Positions 1-48,333 of a stretch of 64,000 bases of DNA are shown piece by piece. A program made the translations under genes and the position numbers. The notes below the pieces were generated by a model. It did no database searches. It worked only from the letters and a program-made list of their open reading frames with translations, and was not told the origin of the DNA. Position 1 is the first letter of the stretch; every line of letters starts with the position of its first letter. Source of the DNA: Tubiluchus corallicola (lineage: Eukaryota > Priapulida > Priapulimorpha > Priapulimorphida > Tubiluchidae); assembly GCA_030141605.1 (NCBI GenBank), contig JAQGDQ010000009.1, forward strand, positions 1,085,001-1,149,000. The letters run 5' to 3'.

Positions 1-28
1 TATAAATATGCATAATATTTATTTGTAG

Positions 29-2007
29 TAGTGGATCCGGTAGGACTGGGTCATATGTGTGTGTCGACCGCTTAGTAAAATCCATTCAACAAGGAGCTGA
101 TACTATTGATGTGTTTGGGCTTGTACTGCAACTGTTAGAGTATAGAATAAAAATTATCCAGACTGAGGTAAAGAAATTAAATTGGTAAATTGAACTTTTG
201 TCACAAACATGTTAATTACTAGCCTTCTTGCTTGTAATATTATTCAGCAAATAATGCATTCGAATGACGCTTAATGTATTTGTTGATGTTCTGATGTAAT
301 TCTGATGAAATAATCTAATCGATGATTTTAGTAGTGAATTTCTTTATTACTGTTATAGGCTGAGTACATGTTTATACATAGATGCATTAGAGATATGCTG
401 GCCAAGCAGTCTGGTGATGCAGTCAATGAAATTACATGTAGGTATCCACATATTGGTATACTCTATGTTTACTGCCATTCCAGTGCGATAACTACACACC
501 AGCATGCCTCGTAGGTGAAGGGGGTGGGGATAAGTGTTAGAGGGGGCCATTGTCGTAAAAAAAGCCAACATGGGCACCAACAATAATTACATTTGTCAGA
601 CACGTTGCAAGGTTGTATGACAATAGGTATCTATTTTTGGTAGTTCATAATGATAATGACGATACTGAGGTTGATGGTAGTGGTAATGATGTGATGTGTA
701 GCTTTTTATTAAAAACATACCTTGTCCGTTATGGGTCGATAAACTAGTTCTGGTTACTGCATGCACTTAGATTATTAGCGTACATTTGAGTTCATGGGGC
801 TCTAATGTGTTATCCTAATACATTAATTAATGTATGGATTGTGCAAAAATGTATTTGGGTATAGGTTGCTCGGCATAATGAATTTTGCCTTTATGAATTT
901 CATATATCCGGCATTTATTGGTGATTTTGTATGGCAGAGCCAACTTTTGTGTAAAAAAAGGATATTAATAGTGCTGATGACAACTACGTTTTAATCATAA
1001 TGTTATTAGTGATGTTGACGATGATGAAAGGTGATGGTGATTTGTGATATTGGTGGTGGTGACTGCGGCAGTGACATTGAATATTGGGATAGATGATGAT
1101 GATGATTTTGTTACAGCAAGAAGAGCAACGAACATTAACACAGATAGTTTTTTGGATATGTGGATGACACATATGTTGGCTTTTTTTCATAAATCATTTT
1201 TAAAATTGTAGCACATCAGTAAGCTGTAAAAAATGTGCATTGAATAATAAGAGTAGATCATTTTGCAGGGGTCTCCGAAGCGTAGGTATGCTGCTGTGCT
1301 GTTTTCGACTATTAGCAGCCATTTTACCTCCTAATGGGAAAATTAAACTTAGCTTGTATAACCACAAGTTTATGTTTTAAAAAGATGACACATTAAATGT
1401 ATCTAAATAGACAGGCTGATCTTACATATACCAAACGAAGTACTTCAGTAGCAAAGTTATCAAAATTTTAAAAAATTCTATAAAGTGTTACAAAAATTAA
1501 TTTATCAAAAAAGAGTGTAGATCTGGTGAACCATGGTTTTTTGGACGTTCCATAAAGTGAATAGAATATCTATTTTTATCTACATCACTTTATGCATTAT
1601 TAGATTATTTCAGAACTAGTTTGTTTTGTAAGTTTGCATTAGCAGATGCTCATTTTAAGCTTTACTCTTTGGTATTTAAAATAAAATTTCAATACCTTTT
1701 CATATTTTCAGAATTTAGACAAAATTTTGTTCTTGGTGGTTCTATATTTCTTTGAACGTGTTTTAGTATTTCTCTGTGTTTTATTCCTTGTTTTTCTTGT
1801 ACCAGATGCTGATCTTACATTGTATTCTGGAACAGTGCTGAATTTTTTGGTTATTTCTGCTTATCGCATTTTCTTTTTTGCGTAGTCTGTAACTCTTTTT
1901 TGTTCATTCACGTTTACGGCATTTTTTAAAATTATTTAACTTATTTTTCAGATGAAGTTCCGATTTCACCTTCTACCCTGGTTAGTGCAAACAAAAACAT
2001 TAGCTAA
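29..2007 (+). CDS. Receptor-type protein tyrosine phosphatase, C-terminal three exons (gene truncated by window edge)
   Basis: I see three exons: 29-167, 359-437 and 1952-2007 (TAA stop 2005-2007). The first starts with a T that would complete a Ser codon after an upstream AG. It reads on as SGSGRTGSYVCVDRL and ends IIQTE before gtaaag. This is the phosphatase P-loop (C-x5-R, with the Cys in the preceding off-window exon) followed by the Q-loop Gln. The second exon encodes AEYMFIHRCIRDML, the last helix of a PTP domain. The third gives a short tail, YEVPISPSTL to NIS. Intron positions and phases match those of the large phosphatase at 12-48 kb, so the two are paralogues. Being a tyrosine phosphatase follows from the family; the receptor type is inferred from the paralogue. 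The last exon is the least certain part. AATAAA near 2590 could serve polyadenylation. Confidence 0.8.
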
Positions 2008-4583
2008 GAGCAAAAGCAAAAACCAGAAAGTGTGTTGCATTCTGTTTCCGGATGTGCTGAGTGACCATTTATAGTGACCAGATATTCTTTACAAAGTGAG
2101 AATATGACTAAAAAAATAAGTTTTGATTCTCTGGACTATGAAGCTAACCTACAAACAGAGCATTTTAGATTGCACAGTTTTGGTAATTACTGCATTACGA
2201 TGTAATGTAAAGATTTCTGTAACTTTCTTACAAGTCTTTATACTATCTTTGTTTGTCGTTACTTCTAATATATTTCATTATTACTACTCTACCTACTTCT
2301 TAACTTGTGTAGTGATTTCACTGTATTTTTAAACTTGTTCAGAATTTTACTAATTTTTATACTTTTGCTTCACTTCAATAATTTTTAGCATGTATTTAAG
2401 TGTTTAAGATGTAAAAATTTATTGCTTTTACAAAAATGATCTAATCTAATGTAGCATTCATCCTAGACAGTTGCTCACTTCTATTTTAGAAGTTTCTCTT
2501 CATTCACAGGGTTAAAATTCATACTTGAGAGTTTCTACATTTCACACGTATAGAAAATTCTGGAATGCATGCTCTGTTTACTTTGTATTAATAAAAAACA
2601 TTTTTGTTAAATTTTTTTGTTGCATGTTAATTTACAACTCGTTCATTGTTATTCTTCTTTTTAAACAGGAATGCGTGTTCTCTTAATTCTTTTATACTAA
2701 TTAAAATCGTCAATTGTTTTCACTTGTTGAATGTTAGTTATCATAATTATTAGCCATATCTTGATATTGTTTAGCATTAATTTTTTTTTCCAATGCTGCT
2801 TTTGTCTCTGTTAATATGAGCAATTAGACTTCACACATGAGTGTCTAGGTGTCTAGTTTCCTGACCACTAATTACAATGTGCATTAGTTAATTTCTATAA
2901 AAGGTCTGACCCAAAAACACTTCTCAGGTGCACCTGTTGAGTACCTGGTTTGGTTATGTCATTCATTTCAACTTGTTTTACCATGACAGAGATTTCTAGG
3001 AGGTCTCTAAGTGTGTGTAAGCTTGAGCTTTTTGAGTGCTAAAAAGCAGAGTACTACAGAAAAACTTATGCACCACATTTACGATTGGCTGGAAAAGTGA
3101 CAACAATCAGGGTGGAATTTAGAACTCAAAAGCCTTAATTTATGAAATTCTGTATAAAGTTACCAGTTCTTTAAAAGTCCTCTTCATATTCTTTAACTGC
3201 TTCAAAGCAAATTATAATTATGTTGCAGAGGCTGTATATGCAAAACCTTTGGAATGAATGCCAGCCGAGAGTTAGTACAAATAATTTGCAGACAATGCTT
3301 TAATTTTTTTAACTAATTTAGTCAGTTGTTATGCATGGAGCATTAATAGGAATAGTTGTTTGCAAAAAATCGTGATAACTGCAACTTTTGGTAATTAAAA
3401 TAAAAATAAAATTAAAGTAATATTCCAGAATTACCAAGCACAAAGCCACCTATTACCTTATTAAATCACATAAAAATTATACTTGATACATGTTCACGCA
3501 AAGCGTTATGGTTTTTCTTGCTAATGTATATGGAACATTCACAATATTCCCCAACGTTTTAAGATGGCATAGAGTTCTGATTACATGGCAGTCATCTTGT
3601 TAGGCTAATTCATTGATGGATAATTCATCAATGGAGAATTCATTAATCTCTATGTCAGTTTTAGGCTCGTTTTTCAGGTGGGAACCATACAGATTGAAAT
3701 TGTCTTTGCTTGCCTTCTTCAAATGATGATATTTCTCCAACTCAGCTTTTGGGCGACGAAGACGAAACAAGTCTTGAACAGATTTACAGAAAATACAAGT
3801 TTTGTAAAATGTGACTCGCTGTTTTTAAGGCGCGATTCAAGCTTGCTTAAAAGTGTAGAAGTGGTTTGTTCAGCTACAAATATTGTCAGACATGGAATTT
3901 ATATGGTAAACCATAAAATAAATACATGTGGAAATGTCTGCAGGGTGACACAAAAATTTCCAGTGCGTAAATTACTCTAAAAGTTTAACTGCCTTAGCAT
4001 CATATATTGCACGTTGTGTTAGAGATCAGCAAATGAAAGGTGTGTGACTTTTATTTTTTTTCTTATTACTGAGCACGTGTTCATTGCGCAATTAAACATC
4101 AAAGTCAATAATTATAAATGCAAATGTTGAGATCAAATTGCCTTTATTTGGCATGCAGACAGTGTTATTTTGATTTACGCTTTTAATTTTGTTAACAATT
4201 ACATAGTTGCTTAACCTGTACATAGTTGCTCAACCCATAGTAAATTATTTTAGAGGTGACAAACAACCAATTAATATCTTTAAACCTTTTTACTTAAGTT
4301 TCTACATCATCTACATCTGTGACAGCGGCACTTAAATTTGTAGGTTCTTATGTACAATGCTAAATACAGACATTATTATTTATCATAACACAATACTTTG
4401 TACCGTTAAACAGTGTCTCTTACAGATGAAATGAAGCTGTAACTTTCTGTCAATTTTCCACATTATTCGTATGGAATGGTGCATCAGAAAAATGTCACTT
4501 CGCAAACAAGTCTTCGAAGCTTAATTTGCAAAAAATTTAGCTTACACATTTAAGGTTTACTTTAGTTGATTGTAAAGAGTCTG
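2008..4583. other. Intergenic spacer between the first RPTP and the GPCR
   Basis: This AT-rich stretch holds no exon I can support. It contains the 3' untranslated region of the left phosphatase and, on the other strand, that of the GPCR; a minus-strand AATAAA (TTTATT on +) lies near 4143. The longest open frames here (about 100 codons at 3678-3980) have no recognisable domain. Confidence 0.6.
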
Positions 4584-5618
4584 TCAGTTAGTAATAATGA
4601 CTTCCACTAGTGCATTTCCTTCTGTACTGCTTTCGGCTTGACAACTTAGGATTCTCTTAGCTGCCTTTCTGAATTCTCGATAACGGATAGTATAAATTAA
4701 AGGATTGATCAGAGAATTGACCATATTCAGGGGTCCAACTGCAGAAATTGATATGATCTCAGTCCCCCGGTACGAATTCAGCAATAAAGCTATCTGCATC
4801 GGTGTCCAGCATATTATCAAAGATATGAGGAGGAGTATGATCGTTCTTGCGACTGTTATCTCACTTTTAATAGACGTATCTTGTGGACTTGATACTTGAT
4901 TATTTTGCGTGTTTATTGCACGGATGTGCCGACGTGCAACAGTGAACACTCTGCTGTATAAGCATGTGATAATTAAGAGAGGAAGGAAAAACTGTACGAT
5001 AGTAAGAGCGGTGTAGTACTCAATGCTGAAGATTTTGTTATCATCGCAAACAGTGAATGTATCTGCATCGCCTATGCCCATCATAGGAAAGAGAGAAAAT
5101 ACTGATGCAAAGATGACGATACCTGCTGTCATGATACGTGCCTTCTGTTTAGAAATTAGGTAATGGTATTGAAATGGATGAACGACGGCAACATACTGAT
5201 TAAATGCAACCGCTAAGAGACAGAATGTAGAGATGATGGCTGACATAATCACGGTAGAATACGACCAAAGACAGAAATTCCTGCTTGCGTCAACTCTAGC
5301 ATCCGAATATTTAAGAAAACTGAATGCTATATACAGTGTTGAATAAAATACATCCGATGCAGAGAGCAGGGATAAAAAGAAATACTTGACATCTTTGAAA
5401 TCTGTATACCTTTTTTTGAAAAACACAGCAAGTACTAAGCTGTTAAGGATGATCACAATACTAGACAAAAAACATCTTGATAGAATATCTTTGACACTCC
5501 ATATGTGAGTGAGTGTTGTAATCAGATAAGTATCATTGCAGCCGCTCTCTTTTGATTCATTGCAATTCATCTTTATCAACGACTGACTACGTCTATTTCT
5601 GAAATTTGGAAAATGCAT
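4584..5618 (-). CDS. Class A (rhodopsin-family) G protein-coupled receptor, intronless
   Basis: A single 344-residue open frame with seven hydrophobic segments. Family landmarks are Asn59 in TM1 (LNSLVL), Asp89 in TM2 (SASDV), Cys116 at the top of TM3 paired with Cys191 in extracellular loop 2, Pro213 in TM5 (FFLPLL), CWTP at 270-273 in TM6 and NPLIY at 305-309 in TM7. A basic amphipathic helix 8 (FRKAAKRIL) follows. The N terminus has possible N-glycosylation sites at N20 and N28 and no signal peptide. Met17 (ATG at 5570) is an alternative start. The DRY motif at the end of TM3 is replaced by NQY (140-142). The protein should be a plasma-membrane receptor signalling through G proteins. The ligand cannot be read from the sequence; amine, peptide, adenosine or lipid are all open. 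Confidence 0.88.
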   Translation of the reverse strand: MHFPNFRNRRSQSLIKMNCNESKESGCNDTYLITTLTHIWSVKDILSRCFLSSIVIILNSLVLAVFFKKRYTDFKDVKYFFLSLLSASDVFYSTLYIAFSFLKYSDARVDASRNFCLWSYSTVIMSAIISTFCLLAVAFNQYVAVVHPFQYHYLISKQKARIMTAGIVIFASVFSLFPMMGIGDADTFTVCDDNKIFSIEYYTALTIVQFFLPLLIITCLYSRVFTVARRHIRAINTQNNQVSSPQDTSIKSEITVARTIILLLISLIICWTPMQIALLLNSYRGTEIISISAVGPLNMVNSLINPLIYTIRYREFRKAAKRILSCQAESSTEGNALVEVIITN

Positions 5619-6014
5619 CCAAATAAGTGTCTTGAAAAGTATTTAAGTATTTTCTCTTTGAAGTCTCCTTTACTCCTTATATATCCTAATTTAATTTACT
5701 TATTAATAAAAATAATAATGAAATTAATTTTGTAATTGCTCCTTCAAATAAAACTTTAAAACTTAAAAATGTCATAATTACAATTACATATTTAAGAAAA
5801 TGCCATACAATTAAAATTATTTAAAATTTTCACACAAAACGTACAAATTACATGCAGGCAAAGAAATTGCATTCAAAAAAGTAGGTAGTTATTAAAGTTT
5901 TCAACTTTTTACATAATAACTTTAAAGTGATGTGTCTTCAATTGTTTTGCCTGGCATAATTTAATCTTGTTAGTCAGCTTTTATTGTTGGTTGTAACTGA
6001 TCTGATTTAGTTAC

Positions 6015-6218
6015 TGTAGTAGTAGTGGTAGTGGTAGTGGTAGTGGTAGTGGTAGTGGTAGTGGCAGTGGCAGTGGCAGTGGCAGTGGCAGTGGCAGTGG
6101 CAGTGGCAGCGGCAGCAGCAGCAGCAGTAACACCACCACCAGCAGTAGCAGCAGTACTAGTTGCTGTTGCTGTTGTTGCTGCTGCTGCTGATTCTGTTGT
6201 AGTAGTAGTAGTTGTTAC
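6015..6218. repeat. Compound hexa/trinucleotide microsatellite (GTAGTG, GGCAGT, GCA, GTA units)
   Basis: About 40 bp of GTAGTG units run directly into about 50 bp of GGCAGT units, then GCA, GTT and GTA triplets. Because the period is a multiple of three and lacks stops, both strands stay open for 87 codons, giving false Val/Ala-rich and Thr/Ala-rich open frames. Confidence 0.9.
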
Positions 6219-8218
6219 GAGTAGACTGTGCATGAGTTGGAAACTTAAAAAGTGTTATATTGAGCACTCACCTTTATTAATGTTCTAAATCATTTGCTTG
6301 ATTCCTGAGCTACTGCTGATGTTGCATTTGTTACTTGCAACTGTTCCAGCCATGGAGAAGCTCCATTAGTGAATGGAGAAATGGACTGTTAACTTCATTT
6401 CGCACTCAGTCAGATCATGTGCACTGACTTCTGATATCCCATTGCTAATTGTCAGATTGATGTAGCCTGTGGCACAATTCTCATCTTGCCATTCGTGTAA
6501 TTCAAAAGGTTGTGTTAATGTACATGCAAAGGGTAAAATAACAAAAATGCTGATGTCAGTAGCTCGTCGTTCTTTTTGTTGGTCTAATGGTGTTTTTGGT
6601 TTTGTGTAGGTTCTATAGGAGATCAAGATCTTTTTCTTCCTCCAGGCTGTGTAGAAAAGTTAGAGGTGTTTGAAATCTTTCAGACAGTGTGCCATAAATG
6701 GAAATGTGACTGATCATTTCAAATTCATTTCTTTATTGTTTATTAAATTGTTTTAGATTATTTAATAGTGTACTATTAGAAGTTTTTAATAAAAGAAAAT
6801 AATTTAAAACAATTTGCTAATTTATTTCTTTTCACTAATAAGGAGGCAGTTTAAGAGCAAAGCCTTTAGTTGTCCTGTGTCTCTAGCTTTTTTGTGGCCA
6901 CTTAAACATTTTGTTATATTTTTTACTTTTGTTTATCAAAAATTAGAAAACATAGAAGTGAGATGTGCCTTAATTTTTTATATACTCCAAGGTAAAAAAG
7001 GAAATTTTTTGGTATTATCTTGAAATTGTTGGAAATTAAAAATGGTTAAATTGTCAGAGCAATTTTTGACTTAAATGTATTATTTGCTAAACTGTTGATA
7101 TGTAGTAACGCTAAGGAATATGTTATAAGTGTAAAATCAGTTTGCTAGAAGTAAAAATAATTGTCGCTCTCAAACATTTTGCAGCTGAGTAGTAAAGTCG
7201 AAATGATAAAGTACTTTTAATATTTTACCTATTTAATACATAATTACATTCCATGTTGAACCTTAGATAGGTGTTGTCCTTTAGATAATGTTGGGAAAAA
7301 CGACTTTAAAATGTGTATCTTGTTTGTTATTATAGTGGACAAATTTAAAATTGTTTAATGTTATCTCAATGCTCAAGTGTGCATTTGTAACTTGTATATG
7401 ACCAATATATATGCTAGGCAACGTTTATCTTCTTTATGATGTGTATTGATACAAATAAAAAAATATTTCAGTTGCAATTTTACAAGTATTGGCTAACTGG
7501 TACTTTAAGTACGTGTTATGAGCACTTCACTGTTATGAGCATGCTGGATGACATTACTCAAGACATTTTTGCTGATTTTATATGAATAGTGTTTAATTAT
7601 TAAAGTTGAGATAATCTGCTTTTAAATATCATTGACAGTATATCTACTAGACTACTTGTAAGATTGTAAGAATAGAGTGACATCAACATTGCTTTTGAAT
7701 GAAGTGCAGAGTATGTGATGATGGTTATAATATGGGGTGTCTCATAAGTCGCTATGCAGTTTGATGATATGAAATTTCGAATTATAAAAACTAGAATTGA
7801 TATCTTGACACCTTTTGTATTATTTATTTCAGCTCTGAGTTTTGTTTTGTGTGGCTTGTTCAGTAAAACTTTTGAAACTACTCAAGCTGATTTTAATATA
7901 CTTTTGTATTTTTAGAAAGACTGCAATTTCATATACAAATTCAGCAATGACCTGCTTGATAAGCACAATGTACATCAATGTAAGTGACATAATGCAAATA
8001 TCTAATTGATTAAATTGTTTGATTGACTCAAAGTTAGTTTAGTAGAAAATGCATCCATTTGTAAAGGACTGGGATTTGTCATTCAACTCAGATTTTCTGA
8101 GTAAGCTTGCTGTGCCGTAATTACATAAAATTTTAATGCTAAGAATGATTATGTATTACGTATTTAGCTTTTTATTTACGTCATTACTCTAACTATGATT
8201 CTTAATTGATTTTTCAGG

Positions 8219-8305
8219 AAGAAATTCTATTGCTACGGTTGTTACTGTGGACGACTTGCTATTCTGCGCTGTGCAGAGTGCTTTTACATGCAAAGTATGC
8301 AGCTG
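8219..8305 (+). other. Possible orphan exon, function unknown
   Basis: A pyrimidine-rich acceptor (gatttttcag) is followed by 87 bases that are richer in G+C than the surroundings and open in all three frames, then a donor gtgagt. No frame gives a domain I recognise; one is Cys-rich, another reads RNSIATVVTVDDLL. No partner exon was found on the + strand nearby. It may be an exon of a gene I cannot assemble, or chance. Confidence 0.2.
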
Positions 8306-9874
8306 TGAGTATTATATTAAAGGTCTTTCACATAGTAATTAATTTTTTTGTATTCTATCTACATCATTTTTAGAATAAACTTATTTAAAAAAAATGTGTG
8401 GGCATGCATTTTATTTGAGAAATTCTAGTTATTTAAATAGCATTTGAGGTGCATTAATTATTATCATTATCACTGTCACTTTTCATCAGTGTTAACAATT
8501 TTTGTTGTCCAAAATACAAAATCTCTGGGTGTTTGACTGGCCTTTGATAAGTTATGACAAATAATTAATAATTTTTAGGTATGTTGCCATGTTGCTTCTA
8601 TAATAAATGTTAAAAGTACAAGCTTTCAATAGATTTTCTTGTAAGTGATCTGATTTTATGTCGCACAGTATTTACTCACAGTCATGTGCCTCAGTTTGGA
8701 TAAAATGGAAAAATGCAATGAAAGCAAATATGCCACATAAAAATTATAAACAATTTATTATAATTTAACATTAATAACCACCAAAGCACCACATTACCAA
8801 CCAGCTGCCTTTCTTTCTTAATCAAAACTAAATAAATTAATCTTTATTCCAACAAACCATCAAAATAGCACCAAATATATATATTTAGCAACGCTATCAA
8901 AATTACATAGTTTATAGTACATATCAAAATTAATGATATTTTTTCTTTGGTCCGTATATTATCACAATTTGTACAAAGATAATAACTGGTACCTTTTTAT
9001 AGAAATACCAAATATTATATATGAAAATACTTTGTGAATATGTTAATCACATTATTTTTATATCGCAGAAATACAGAGCAAAATTAACTATTAAGACTAA
9101 ACATTAAACAGACTAATTTAATGACCTACCTATGATTCCAAACTATCGGAACAATCATATTTTACAATGCTTATAAAATATACGTAATGATTAAAGAATC
9201 TGACATTCAACGTCATTAGAGTCCTGTAATATTACGACTAATTTTTAGTCTTATATGCGAATTTTGACAATGACTACTTTGGCTTAACAATAATAATGGC
9301 TGCAATTACTTATCTGCACAAATCTTCCAGCGATTTTTATCATTTCTACTAATACACCGACAAGTGATGCATTACTGAATAGTATTTTGTGTAATGAACA
9401 GGACATGTTTCCTTTCACAAGAAACGTGCATCATATTATCGGTTTACAGCAAGCAAAACAACAGTAGATGTCACAGCATTGCACTATGACATACTTATTT
9501 GAGGTACAGCAGAAACAATTTCATTGCAGCATTTTCCAATCCTGCAAGCCTCAATTAAGCAACAATGTTGATACAATTTTTCACTTCAAGTATTGTGCAC
9601 TAATGACATGGTCCAAAAAACTTGCACTAGTGAACAAAATAACTTGAACGTATAATTATCATTATTATTAGCAGATGTTTTACTATTCGGGAATTTTACA
9701 ATGTAACACTGTCATCAATTACAGAACTCTTAACTAATGAAAGCGGACTGATAAAAACCTGAACTCTGAAAGAATGCAATATTATTCAAGACGTTATTCT
9801 CTAAATTTGTATGCTGCTCCTAGCACTTGTTCAAGTTTTGACAGTTTCGGCTTTCACTTCCTGTTATTACATTA

Positions 9875-9954
9875 TTCAAAATGTGTCGTTGCTGCATGGA
9901 ATTAAATTATCTAGTTCAAAATGTGTCGTTGCTGCATGGAATTAAATTATCTAG
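9875..9954. repeat. Perfect 40-bp tandem duplication
   Basis: Two adjacent identical 40-base units, each starting TTCAAAATGTGTCGTTGC and ending ATTATCTAG. No change separates the copies, so the duplication is recent. Nothing suggests a function. Confidence 0.9.
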
Positions 9955-10846
9955 TACTCATATTATACAAGTCTTAAAATTATATGAAGAATAAGGGCAC
10001 TAGCTGCGATTTACAAAACCCGTCACTTCATGATTATATTAACAGGATACATGGAGGTTCTTTTTGACAAACTCACCAAACTCAGTTTTGATATTATACA
10101 TTTCAACAAAATGACAGCAGTAATAACCTAAATTCCTAATTGAGATAAGATTTTCCAACAATCAACATTCTAATTTCTGATTTCCTAATTGAGCAACTCG
10201 TGTTACGTAACATAAAAATGTCTGTTTAATTGCCTTCAAATAATTATGTACAAATGCTATAGTTCCACCAATAACAACTACTGAAGGTACAAAATGTAAT
10301 ACTGAAGATTAATATAAGTATCATCAATTGACTGACTAGGAAGGATCACCTCAGTAACTGCCAAGTATAGTGTTTGTGTGCTTTCTGCTTATAATAAAAA
10401 ACCATTTTGTTGTATCTGGTATATTAAACTGATTTGTTAAATCGAAAAAATAAATAAAATTAGTTAACAACATTTCTATGGATGTTTAAATCATCATGAT
10501 TATCTGTCACCTAATTAGGCACTCTATGTATCTAATTAAGTAAACATCTATGAGTCTAACATTTGTACAGTTCTGATTTTATATTTATATTGTAAGTTCA
10601 CTTAAATGTCTTTAGCGTAATTACATATACGAGATATATCACTACTGGCAGATGTTACTTCTGAATTGTAACTAGGTATATTCAGAGGTTTGTCGCAATC
10701 ACCAGATCCGCAGTACTTTTGTCACCATTGATCTGAATTAGAGGAACATCTTCCCTAAAGATTAATTCCATAAAGGCATGAGTAGACAGTATTAGCTAGC
10801 AAAAATTATAACAAATATCTCACAGAAGCGTACTGACAACATTAAC

Positions 10847-11445
10847 CAGTGGCGGCTCGTGTATAATTACTGTGAAACTGCAACACCCCGTTTTCACTCA
10901 TTATTATCAATAAAATTTCAATATTATAAGTATTTTTCCTTTAGTTCTTTTTTTATACTTGTGCGGAACCGGAGCATATGAGGGAAGTACAATTTGCTTC
11001 ACAGCCCAAGCAACGTGATGTTTTGCTGTTCTGCACATGCGGTCATTCGCACAAGTCTGAGATAATATGCTGTACGCTAGCCTCTGCTGCTAGGTAAAAA
11101 AGTACTGTTTCTAACCCAGCAACAACTGCCACGTGCTTATCATATTCTTCGACGTGATGAAGTGTAGATTTAGCGTGTGTGCTTAAAACATAAATTATTT
11201 TATAATGGACGCCTTGCATCTTCAACAAATAAGTTCTGTGAGTATAAGTGAACTACTACAGCTTAATTTTTCACATTTGCACGAGAAAGTTACAGTTAAG
11301 AAAAGAGGCCGTTTAACACCTGATCTTCAAATATAACTACAAAATTAAAATTACATATGTTTGTTACGCTTCACACAATATTAAAACAATGGCTAAAATT
11401 TTCTGAAAAAGCACTCCCGCTAATTTTAGCTATGAGCCGCCACTG
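10847..11445. mobile_element. Nonautonomous hAT-type DNA transposon (MITE)
   Basis: The left end reads CAGTGGCGGCTCGTG and the right end is its reverse complement in the form gagccgccactg, giving a 12-bp terminal inverted repeat. The flanks carry an 8-bp target site duplication, ACATTAAC, at 10839-10846 and 11446-11453. Eight-base duplications and CAGTG-type ends are diagnostic of hAT elements. At 599 bp with no transposase frame, the copy must have been moved by an enzyme made elsewhere. The perfect duplication points to a fairly young insertion. Confidence 0.85.
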
Positions 11446-12157
11446 ACATTAACAGTAGTAAATCTGTTTGTGCCTGAAATGCAATCTCTTTTATCAGATC
11501 CAAACTTTCTAATAATAAATTTATACCTTATAAGAATAAAATGATTCACTTATAAATGGCACATATTTCAAAAACAAAGAAATGTGTGTATAAAACATGT
11601 TGCCATACGAAAATATCTTCTTAAGAGGCACCAGCTGCCATTTACATGCAAAAATCATAAATTATACAAAACTATTTCCACCCTAAAGTTTATAATACAA
11701 AGCCCAGTCAGTTAACTTTATCTTACATGCACAGACAGAACTGATTTGCTAAGTGCTGAAAAGGTTAGTCATCCAATTATAAAGGAAATTACATCAGCTA
11801 GAAAAAGTTTAACTACACGTTAAACTAGAGAAGCCATTATGTGAATGTGAAGCAATGACATGTGCATATATAGTTATCATTGCCATATAGTTATCGTTGA
11901 TATCAAACCAGTATCAGATGAAAAACTACAGTGCAAATTTATTCATAAACAATGTGAATTATAGCATTAAAATCAAGTGTGTTAGCAAAAATCGAGCCAT
12001 GCAACAATTGCATTAACATTTTAAAATAAAAATTAAATCAGATGTGATGTACTGTGTTAGTAAGTTCACATGCGGTTGGTGCAATAAAACAATCAATGGC
12101 ATTCTAGTACAGTAAACAAATAATAATGCAGTGCAAAATATCAACAATGACAAGTTG

Positions 12158-48333
<36,176 letters not shown>

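Larger units (their letters stand above)
5619..12157. other. Intergenic region with repeats; no supported gene
   Basis: It lies between the GPCR start and the stop of the large RPTP. It contains a hexanucleotide array near 6.1 kb, one possible unassigned exon at 8219-8305, a 40-bp tandem duplication at 9875 and a hAT-type MITE at 10847-11445. The rest is AT-rich sequence with stops in all frames. The right end should include the 3' UTR of the large RPTP; a minus-strand AATAAA lies at 11938-11943. Confidence 0.6.

Noticed and set aside
1269-1283. Alternative last exon of the left phosphatase (gcag then GGGTCTCCGAAGCGTAG)
   Set aside because: It would add only five residues before a stop. The exon at 1952-2007 starts with AT like the homologous exon of the paralogue and gives a longer tail, so I preferred it.
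5970-6288. Two 87-codon open frames on opposite strands
   Set aside because: Both are translations of the hexanucleotide microsatellite; no splice sites or homology.
10847-11445. Autonomous hAT transposon
   Set aside because: Only 599 bp and no BED finger or hATC domain; the 61-codon frame inside shows no transposase motif.
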